From Onchidella celtica (taxonomy: Eukaryota; Mollusca; Gastropoda; Systellommatophora; Onchidiidae): 64,000 nt of DNA. The first letter of the stretch is position 1; each line of letters opens with the position of its first letter. Location of the stretch: the NCBI GenBank assembly GCA_963931925.1, contig OZ007567.1, positions 88,826,998 through 88,890,997 of the forward strand. Reading direction: 5' to 3'. This document shows, in pieces, positions 36,801 through 48,800 of this stretch. Under the pieces are notes generated by a model, which made no database searches, was not told where the DNA came from, and saw only the letters and a list, made by a program, of their open reading frames with translations. Position numbers and translations under genes: made by a program.

Positions 36801-39800
36801 GGAATCACAAAGACTAAGCTTTCAAAGGCTCTCCCCACACTTTCAAAAGATGAAACATTGACATGCGAACTGTTGCTCAACAAATTTGCAATATTATCTC
36901 ATTTTCTCACAAGCTGACCACCACCTGGAGTTGTCTGTATCTAAGAACCGATCAGAAACAAGCTCTGAAATAATCTTTGCCCCAAATGCCCACATTTTAT
37001 TTATTAGTATGTGTCAATCAGGATGAACCCATTTGTGTAGGGCTTGGGAGGGCGTGGCTAGTTATCATGCTTCGTTCTCACGAAAACTACAGCTGTCAGT
37101 TTGGAATCATAAGTCAGATCATTGGTTAGAGACTGACAGACTAAGGTTTTGCTGGTTAATTCATTATCAAGCGTGATAAGGCATAGCAGCTAATGTTTTC
37201 ATACCGATCAATAAAAACCGAACCATATGGACAGCGTATGTGGTCATCGTATAGCGGCACGGGTCAGTGACCTCAGATAAGATTCTCCGTGAGTAAGGTC
37301 ACTGACCGGGCAGCAGGCTTTACGGGTAGTGCGCAGGGTGAGCGTTAAGTTGAATGACAATAATGAAAACTTTAATAACAATACTCATGAAAGTAAGTTT
37401 AATTACCTGCTTCAATAGTGAAGGACAAAGTGAGTACAAATTGTATTAGTAGACTGAGTGGGTCCTTCAGTAACAGTGGCACTTGTCTCTCATACAGTGA
37501 CAGACTCCTGGAAATAGTGGGTGCGAAACATGAAAAACTTGAAAACTTACAAAAAGTTAATAATTTACACCAAACCAGGCATAGGGTGAAAATATTTGTT
37601 CAATGAGCTGATGAGGGCTCTCTTCCTCCAAAAGGTCACCTTATGTACCACCCTGCTAATTATTTAAATTCTTTTTATATTAGGACGAAACATGATTTTT
37701 AAAATTTAAAGAACCGCACCTCTTTTATAATAATAATAATAATAAGAGCATTTATATAGCGCCTTTCGCCGAGGCCTCAAGGCGCTTAACATTGTCCACC
37801 ATACGCGCACACACACATACTAAAGAACGGTCACAGGCGCTTAACATTGTCCACCATACGCGCACACACACATACTAAAGAACGGTCACACACACACAAA
37901 TCATTTATCTAAATATTTTTTAAACAGGTGAGGTTTTAGTTGTTTTTTAAAACTCTCTACACTGCATGCTGATCTCAGGGAATTTGGTAGTGAGTTCCAT
38001 AATGCAGGTCCAATTTTACTAAATGACCTGTCGCCGAACGTTTTGAGGTTGCACCTAGGTTCCACCAAGAGCCCCGAGTCTTGAGATCTCAGGGCCCTGG
38101 GAGGAGCATAGGGACAGAGAAGTTCACTGATGTATGTAGGTGCAGTTGTTGTGACACTACAGTAGCAAAACACAGCAATTAAATGAAGAAAATTCTGGAA
38201 CAAGGATAATTTTGAGTGTGCCCCACATGTTATTAAAACACTAGGCTAATCAGACAGCAGTGTAAATCTACAATAACCAAAACCATGAAAAGTTTTAATA
38301 TTGACATTACTCTGCCGTTCTCAATTTCCCTTATCTACTACAGTACTTCCATTCAATACTTTAAAAAAATGTGCTTACTTAGAACAAAAGCAAGATCACA
38401 TTTCCTGGTAAACAATTAAGAAAATATATTTCTTTCTTCATAATAAAATGTTAAAGAAGTTGTAAATCCAATGATCTTTGTGAATTCAGTGAAACTAAAA
38501 TCATTCCATGTAACCCTGGATACCTGGTAGATTCATCCCAAAGATTGCTTCCAGTGATGTGGGCCCATATGTCAGGGTATGGAGTGTTTGATACCAAAAC
38601 TTTACTGTGTAAGCTCAGCACATGAAGCAGTGGGACTGAAAATTAAAAAAAGAAACATCACACACCCACACAAAAATAAGTAAGAAATAGAAGGTCTCAT
38701 GAAAGAATTAAAATTGGGCAAAAGAAAAGGCTGTATGTTGCGAAACCCTGCATTTCTGTCTTCTCTTTAGTTTGCTTTGTATTGTTTGGGTTTTATTTCT
38801 CACGCAGGGTTTCGCAACATACAACCTTTTCTTTTTGCCCAATTTTGACTTTGCTTATAGCCCTGCTGCGACCCCACAGTTTTTCTGTGGTTTTTATGAT
38901 ATCTCATGAAAGAATGCAATGCATGTCAATGGTCAATGCTTCCAAAGATCTGAAATAACCAATAATAATATATTTTTAAAACCATTCCATCGAGTTTTGT
39001 GAAATCTTACAGCCCTCTTTGATGTATTAATAATGTGAAACATAATATAAAAAAAAATAGTAATGCCCAAATAAATCTACAAAAGAATATTGTGTCTACT
39101 AGCTGAAAAATTCTCAGTAAAAATGGGGGAAAAGGTTTAGTTTCTGAGGTGTGGGCTAAGATCTGGAAACATCTCATCCTCAAAGTGAAGTGTTTCAACA
39201 CTTTCCAGACAATGGCTGAGAGCTAAATCTTTTCAGGTTTTTATAGCCTGAATGTGTCACAATAAAATTCGTTGCAAATATGTATTTGAACAGAACAGAA
39301 CATTGCAATTTTTGTCTCATAATATATGCACACACTGACAATATTTGAGCTGCCCAAATCTTCTGGTTGAAGCATCACTGAAAATCGTGAAATGATGTTA
39401 TACTGACAAAGTCATAGAAACTTGGGTTCAATATCATTTTTTAAAATATCTGCAACTTTTTAAAACATTATTGAAAATTATTATGACTGCTTTACTAACT
39501 GTTGACTGACCAGATGTATCACAATCGTGAGCTGGTTTTGGTTCACAGGCCCTAAATTGCAGGTCCATGTTTTAAGTCACACCCGTAATGGGGAACGAAA
39601 CAGATGTAAAGAATAAAAAGTATTTTTGGAGCAATTTCTTAAAGCAGAACTTGCAAATGAGTATCAGCCATACAATAAATAGATTTGGGAAGTGGCACTG
39701 GAGGATAAGCATGTTAAAAAGAAGGTACAATGAAAATGTAGATTTAAAGAAAATCAGAACCTAAAATGAAATTTGTATGGGTCTTAACATCCTGCATCAG

Positions 39801-42800
39801 CCATTCAGTTTTGAAATAAGTACAATAAATTAAGAAATTAAAAAATTACTCACGAAAACAGTGTTTTTTGGTCTGGCTTGATGATTGAGGTCTACCAAGA
39901 CTTCCTCCTCTCTGTAAGAGCTCTACCTCCAGGTTGATTCTGCAACAAATAAAAAAAAAAACAACCCACACATATTCAATGGACTCAGAATATTTAAATT
40001 CAGGAAATTCATTTCTTGAACTTGAGAAGAAAAAGGGCAATCAGGCTGTAGAAAGGATCCACTTTTTAAAAGTATCCAATAAATCATTATTCCATTCCGG
40101 TAACACTAGCATTGCTCATGGATTAAATGTGCAGAGTAGCCTTTTTAATTTCATTTCGCTTTCTGCTTTGAAAGAAAGTCTATTATTCACCACTTCAGTG
40201 ATTCTGAAATACGTAATCTCTACTTCAGGTCAAAGGAATGATAAATCCGGGTTCTCTGCTTTCTTGAATACAAACACAAACTACTTGTACTGATTGCTGT
40301 GATGCAATTTCATTCTGTAATATTCTATTAAAAACTACCATGACTCATCTGTGGCAATACAGTAATAATTAGTTCTCATATTGCCACAATCATTGACAAT
40401 GTATATTAAAGACCTATTCAACTGTTTTCAGGCTCTGAAAATAGAACTTAGGAAACTTCACTAACATCTACAGCTGCTGCTGTTGCCACAGAATTCTAAA
40501 TCCAGGTTTTCATAATTTAACATCATGGTATAAACCAATTCTACTAACCTGGCCACAGAAGAAATGAATAACAGGACACTCTCTGTGTTGTGTGTGGAAG
40601 AAAAGAACCGATAAATTCTGTAGGTTATGTTTGTGATGTCTTCCATCACCTGGCGCATAGCTCGAGTCATAACTACTGCACTGTCCTGAAAGAAATACTA
40701 TAAAATTACACAAAAATCAGAAAATGATTTTTATGAAAGAAGTAGACCAACAGCAAGGGGGTGAGCAAATGTAATACTGCAACATGTAGTCTTTCAGAAC
40801 ACAAAAACTGTCAGCATCTACCAGATTTCACCAGCAAAACTGTTGCAAGTCCATTCACATTCGCATATCATACCACTCCAAGCTTTTAAAAAAAAAACAA
40901 AAAAAAAACAGTAGTGTTTCAGTGTTGTTAAATCACACAGTTGTAAAAAAGTCACATGATTCACACTACAATTTCACTTCTGAACTTTCAAGTTTTGCGT
41001 TCATCTTTTACAAATATCCAAAACACAAATTTTTTTTAGTAACTTTCTAACACGCTAAAATAGAAAGTAAATGCTCCTTCCATAGACCTCATTTGTTTTT
41101 CTGTTTTATCTCATTGTGTATTATTTTTGATACCCCAGCTCCTCATCTGCACCCAATTTTCAGGACACCACATTACTATGAGGGTTTTCAAAATTTATTG
41201 GTACTCTGATCGTGGGATACAGATTTTAAATGTACTGGTTTGCAGTGATGTTCTACAAACACTAAACTCTGCAAACATGATCAGATTCTTAAAACATGGA
41301 TATTTGAAATATTCAAACCAAGCAAATTTTTTAATACTACCAATCCTAACTACTGCTGCAAAATGTTAATATTTTAAAGCCATGAAATCATCAAAATAAA
41401 AGAAATAAGAAAATGACACAACTTGGTTACAAATTATAGAAAAAAGACAATTTCCTAACCTACAAAACATAATAATATGTCAGAAACTAAAATGTTTTTT
41501 GCCTCTCTTATCAACACTAGAACAGTGTGTTTCTATTTGTAATAGCTGCACACATATGCACATGTCAAAGAATAAAAACAGTGAGGAGACATAAACAATC
41601 TTACAAACACAAACAAAAATGCTTCTGATATATGAACAGAAAAAACCCACAAAAAGCAAATAAATTCTGTGTGCCTTAGTTGCCTTCTACCTATCACATC
41701 TCAGTTTATGCAATTTCAAACAAAGCTATTTAAGTCATTTTGAAGCCAAAAATGAATGCACTCAATCTCTTCAATTACTGCATATTGTCAGGAAATAGAA
41801 ATAAAGAAGATCCACCTACTACCATGTTTCATTATCACTTTCAATCCTGTGTATTTTATTATAGCAGTATTTTTGTCTGCCTGGAAGATATACTTATGTC
41901 CATTTCTCTGATTCAACCACAGAAGTGATTTACTGTGAGAGCCAGATCAGAGACAATAGGACTATTGAATGAAACAAAGCTTCTTACTATTGTGTAAAGT
42001 CACTCATGTAGTTTTTAAACTGCTGGCATGTCTTACTCACCTGCAGAAAGCCTCACTGTTGCTACAGATGCAATTCTGAGCGCCACTATGATAATGCAGC
42101 CATAATTTTTGTTTTTTAAAATGTTTAAACCAGGGTTCCTGCACCTCTTTGAGAACGCTTTTCCCCGAGTTTTTCCGAGAGTAAAATGACAAATTCAGGA
42201 TAACTTAAAAGCAAGAAAATGGGACTAAATCATTATGGTCATAACACAATTGACCAAGTCATCTTTTTTTTTTTTTTTGAAGATCAAAGAAAATTGTTTA
42301 CTTCGAATACAGTGACAGCTGTTGACAGGGTAGTGTAGTGTTTTACATAGAAAGCTATAGCCAAACAGTGAACACAACTCAGTTCTTTCTCTATTTGGCT
42401 TTGCCATAAGAGTATGCTCCCCTAACAACAGTCTAAATGGTGATTTAGATGGATGTGGGTTTTCATTTAAAAACTCACAAGCCAACGAAACAAAACAATG
42501 TAACTGTTGAACGGTGCAACTTGACTGTCTCATTAAGGTGAGCATTTCATCTCAAAAAATGAATAAGGCTATTGTGAAATGACGGTGACAAAATATATTT
42601 TCACATTTATTTGTGTTCCAGACACCCCTCTCTCTCTCACCCGTTTTTAAATATGTTTTAAATCCAAGAAGAATTCAAGGACTCATTCACTATTTCCAGG
42701 ACAACTTCCAGCCTCTCTTCCCCTTTACATTTCAGGCTTTTTCAATGGATCCTTAGAATTCCCAGACTGTGCAGGAATCCTGTCTAACAGTCATGATGAT

Positions 42801-45800
42801 GAGGATTGTTATTCTGAGGTTCAGAATGTGAAAATGGTGACTTTGTCTTTTCTGTTTAAAAGCATTAGAAATATTCTCTGTGAATCCATTCTCTTTTTTT
42901 TTCTCCTGAATTCCTTGCATGCATGGTAATTTAAGCAAGATAAAACTAGGACAAATGCATCAATGAAAAAATGAACTACAGAAGAGGTTAAAGTGCAAAA
43001 CAATCCTGCCAAAAAGAAAAAAAAGAAAAAGAATAATAAATGATGAACTAAAAAACCCCACTGGAAATAACAAATACACAAATGAAACAAGTCGAAAAAA
43101 ACAACAACATAAAACACACAAAATTTTTTTTACCAGCCTTGTAATTATGAAGGAATGAAGTGAAGGACTGAACTAAATGGATGCTCATGCCTACTTACCA
43201 TCCAAAGTCTGTTTCAAGTTTCAACAGCACCTTAGAGACTGCTGTGAGAGAAGATTTATCTTGAGGACCATGCCCTTACCATTGTCATTGTTTTCATTAC
43301 TCAGATGTCACGAAATTGGTGGCAAAAGAAAGCTGCCATAAATGGAGAAAAAAAACACTCACCAAACCAATTCTTCTCTTGACCATCATTTCTGCAATTT
43401 CTGCTACCATTTGCTTGGGGTCTTTCGACACAGGCTTGACCATCATGGTTGGGCTTTCTTCTGGTACCATAGGAATAACAGCATTAGATAACTGTCGACA
43501 CAACGGACACCAATACTCTTTCTTGTTTACTGCCAATACCTCTGCATGGTTCTGTGTCTGAGAGTAGCATACCCAAAAAACAATATTATTTCAGTTTCAA
43601 TTCTGTCCATTTCACTTGACAAGAAATGAAATGCCATTTATCACTTCGCCTCCCAACAAATTCCCAAAGCTCAATTTGTATCTTCAGTGCAAACAGTTCC
43701 AGCAGCAAGAAAAATCTCCAGCAATACACAATTTGCTCAACCTTTTAGTTAAATAATCTTTAATATCAGACGGTTCATATCTGAATAAACCAAAAACCTT
43801 GTTAAAAATTTCTGAGATTCGCCAAACTGTAAAGATACAGCCATTCAGTCTCCTTTTGACAAAAACATAATGAACACGATAAAAACACGGATTCAAAACT
43901 TACCTTTAAAGACTCCAGATAGGATCTGTGACAGTCCAGATGCAGATAGTGGCCACAAGTTTGGACCGCCACCCCACCTTCCCAGCCTATGTTGATTGAC
44001 AGCTCACAAGATTTCTGGGGGAAACAACAAAAAACAACAAATATTTTTGTGAATAATTTGAGAAAAATCTTAAGAAATTATATACTGATATAACAAATAA
44101 AAAAATGGCACACTGAAGTAAGTATATGATTTTCAGAACTAAGATTGACATCATGAATGAAAATTTCCCTAATCTGATGTGCATTTAAGAAGTTACATTA
44201 ACAACTGCTCCATGTAGAAAAATAACTATTACAAATGAAGAGTGACCAAAGTGACAAGAATTTGAAATAAATTGCGTCTCTAACCTGATCTTTCGATACA
44301 TCTTTTGTATGTTTCACCAATCCAAACTGGCCACACATTTTCTCTTATCTTCTATTCCACTACTCCATACAGGGTTCATACACTTTTGACTCCAAAAATT
44401 TCCATAGCTTTTCCATAGATTTTCCATAGGCTCATTTGGATTTTCCAGAGCTAAATGCAGTATTTCGGCACGAATTTCCCATACTTCAAATCTCTTAACA
44501 AAGGCTAAAAAAAATATGAATATAACTCAAACAATTTAGAACTGACTGATAAAATTAATAGGAATTTTCATTAGTTACTAAATTACATACATATATATAC
44601 CCAAATTAATTATACTTATGTGCACACAGAGTTTCATGTTACTATCTTTGTAAATACTGTATATTCAATCTAGTCTTAAAACTTCTGCTGATTTCGTTAT
44701 TTGTATTGTGGTGTGAGATACAAAAAAACTATGTTGGAATTTCCCTTTAAAACACTCTGCTCTCAACTTCTTTAAATTACAATTCATTTCACATGTCAAT
44801 TTGGAATTTCTCAGAAAAACTAAACTTCTTAAACAGACTTAGTTTGAGTTGGGAATCAAATATACACATTAAAAAGAAGCCTGGCACTATTTATTCCGTA
44901 CATCATGATGAGTAAAGTATCTCCCGTGTGAGGTTCAGGGGTATGGATGTATTCTAAATAAACATACAGTATTCTACAGTTTTAAACAGTAAAAGCATTT
45001 TTTTTTTTTTAAACACTGAGCAGTACGAGACCCATTAACAAATAGACTTGTCTCAGTGAATCATGATATAGATTTAGCTTAATGGAATTCAAAAAAAAAA
45101 GTCAATTTGGCCCCATATGCAAGATAGAAAGGCAAACAATCTACTATGCCATGTAAGAATTTCCGTTAATAATATCAGTTAGTCTATGAAATTATTTTGA
45201 CAACATGTATAGATCCGAAAAAAAAATGATTTGATAATAGCAAAAGGATAACTCCCCCCCCCCCCCCCCCCCCCGGCATAAATTCGTGTACCGGTATATG
45301 CGAGACATTTTGTACACGTACCTCAATTACGAGGCCAGTTTTTGGAAGGGGGGGGGGGTGTCACCTTAGACGCGAGTGCAATATTTTACAAATTTAATTA
45401 TTTAATTAATTCCACCAACACTGTCGACTGCTCAAATTCGGGTGCGCTCACTGTCATATGTTAAATACCACCGGACAATGAGCAAATGGATGGCCATTAC
45501 CCACGTGGACGGAACGAGCGTGGCAATGGATTTTATACGCAATAACGATTTAATCGTGTTTACGGGAAACTGAGACGGTCAGCGCCGTCAGGTCTACGAA
45601 GGTGTCCCGCTACATTGTAATCACTTCGGTCATCCATCGGTAGGTGAGATGTTATATAAGGTGTGGCGCCACAATGCGCGTGTTGCCGTAACAAGTTGGA
45701 GGAGAGCTGAGAAGGGATGCACGACCGGAGACGAGTCTACGTGCGGGTCGGGCCAGCGTGGGTTTGAGAGAGAAAGAGAAAAAAAAAAGGTGCGGGTAAT

Positions 45801-48800
45801 GTAGACTGTCACTTGCAGTGTCTATCAGTATTGGAACGCAACTTTCCAACTATCGCATAGCATTGCATTATAACAGATTGGGCTGACCAGATTCCTATCA
45901 GCGCAAAATCTGTCGCTAGGTTTTCTTCAGTCAGGGGTTGCCTTATACACGAGAGTAGTATCTTTACCTTCATTTTCAACACTGAATTAGGAGAGGTCCT
46001 ATTAGCAGAGTTCATAGCAGACTTTGATGAGAAAATTCAAGGTTTTTTCAAGGTTTTTCAAGGTCAACTTTTTCATTTTCAAGGCCACAAAACACCGCGA
46101 CAAAAACTACGCATGTCCATGAATCACTTATGCCCGTAAAAACCCGTGCGACTACACAGCCGTCTCCGTTAGCAGATCTCCCAACTAGTACAAGCAGGAT
46201 GTGAGGAGATTTGGTTAAAAAAGTGGGGAGATTTCACAAAAAGCAGGGAGATTACCGCAACCTCTTAGAAACTCGACACATACACAAAAGAAAATTAAAT
46301 ACAACCACCCTGTAAATATATTTTTTTATACATGTAAAATTGTTGCATTCAAATCCCCCCTTCCCCATTAATATAATGCTACCCTCAAACTTGCCATTCT
46401 AAGTTTGCAAGACCTCAGTAGATATGTAAAACATTTTGGACATGGCTGAAGAAACCATACGGACAATTTTCATGCTGAATCTAAGCAGTCTGGTCAGTCT
46501 AACTTAGTAATTCAATGCCATAATCAGAAAGTTTGCTTCATCTTTTGGGCACTAGAGTTGCTAAAACAAGGAGGAGATAGTCCTCCTGTTGCTTTAATGG
46601 CAGATTAATTACAATCAGATAAATTGAGAATCTGTAATGGTCTTAATATCACAAAAAAGCTATTTTCTTTTCTTTGGAAGTGTTCTCTTTTCACCAGATA
46701 AAACTTTTGAACATCTCAGCAGTATCCTTGGCAGTAACAGAAAATTAAATAAACCTGCAGGTCTATGACTACTGGATATTAGAATTTCAATGTGTCACTG
46801 TGACATCTGAATAATCTGAAATTCTACATTTTTCTTTTTCAAAATTCAATGTACCAGACTCCTGTACTTTTTATTGACAAACTGCTTTAAGATGATTCAC
46901 TGCCATTTATCCCATTTTTCTGATATTGATTCATTTTATGGGCCTGGCAAGTACTGAAAATGTGGGTAAAAATGTTACACTAATGTATTATACCGACACT
47001 TGATTATTCAAGCCTCCATAGGTCTATGAATCTACGTAAAATAAGCCTAGGCTGGGTGGCCAGGCCGATTCTCCTCAGCTCATCCCCCCCTTCTCCCCCC
47101 CCCTTATACTACATGTACTACTGTACACATAATAATGCTCACAGGGCGCAACAGTTGTCCTAACTGGCCATCACTTGCCTCCAAAGGTGCCCTCTATAAT
47201 CCTTCGTCCCAAATATTCCCAAAAACTGGATTTTTAAAAAAAATTAAAAAATGCACTGGCCTTGCCGACCCAGTTAATTAAGCAGACCTCTCCATCCCAC
47301 CTTCACTCCCCCACTCGTCCGGTGGACATCAAAGTGAATAGTGTGTTCCCTAGACATGCCGGCGCCGTCTAGTCTCGAAGGTGTTCTCGAAAACGACTGA
47401 ATGGGCATTGCAGCCAGGCAGGTCCCCTCCACCTTAGTTCCTACCCAACCCTCCCTACCCCTCAACTGAGTGGGCACGTTCCACGCTCCTCAAAGAAAAA
47501 TACATACAACTGTATCAGCCAAGCCGCACTATGAAAAAGCTTAATCAGTAATTTTCGTGTAATCGGCAAAACTTGACTTAGTTTTTTTTTTCTTTCTCTT
47601 TTTCCCCAAAAACGGTGAGATTTCAAAGGAACACGGGGAGGGCGGGGTTTTATCATGAAAACGGGGAGACTTGGGAGGTCTGCATTAGGCCGAGCGCCTA
47701 GGCCCACGTTTTTGTTTTTTCAATTCGATCTATTTTTTTTTTTTTTAAGGTTATTCAAGGTTGTGCTCTGTTTTCCAGGCTTTTCAAGACCTTGAAAAAC
47801 AATTTTTGTTTTTGAAGGTTTTTCCAGGTTTTCAAGGTCCGCTACGAACCCTGTATTAGTATTAAACACGCTTATCTGGAGGAGTACCGTGAGTTATAGA
47901 ACTTTAGTTGGGCACATATTTCATGTTCCAATTGCTAATTGCCGAGCCCCGCATTTACTATAAAACCATCCATATGGAGGACTATCTCACCACGTGGGCG
48001 CTGCCCCCTACGACCCCCCCCCCACACACACACAGACGCTCCTAAAGTCACGCCCCTGTAGTATGTAACTCGAATGGATCTCCTCCCTGCATATCTGCGG
48101 ACACATGTACAATGTACATGTATTATTTATGTCCTTAATAGGCATAGCATGCGAGTTCGTATGTCTGACCATGATCCCATTTCTAGTATCACATCGTCTG
48201 TGGGCTTTGTCTTCCATACCTGCATTAGGCCTGTTACTATCACGCAAAAAAACAATATCGCTGAATAAAAATTGATACCCCGCCCCACATGCGCGAAGAT
48301 AAACAAAAAAAAAAGTCTGCTTCGCCTCATCGCCGGTTCAAGAGTGGACCAGTCACGTACATGACGGTCTCGGTAATCAAGTTTTGTTGTTTTGTTTTTA
48401 AATCGAGGTACCTTCATGCTTCTTAGTAGGCTACTGCTCGTTTCGAACACACCAGATAATTATATGAAAGGCTACGTCAGAAAATCAGAAGGTGGCTTTC
48501 AATGAGTAAATGCAGTGACTTGAGCGAGTCGATTATTACGGCATAGCTTAGAAGGAAAAACTAGTGTGACGTATGCTTCGATCTTACGGGTATCGCATAT
48601 CGTATCGCTATGATTTCGCCCACATGGTGTTTACACACACGATGCTGGCTTCTTGTAAGCCTGATGCTAGGCACGCCAAAGGCAGGGAAGATCGTATGGT
48701 CCATGGATTTTTTGGCTTGAGCTCGCGCCTTTTTTTTTTTTTTTTTAAAGGGGAGTCTTGACGACTCTTAATTCTGACGACTTTTTAAAAATCCATAGTT

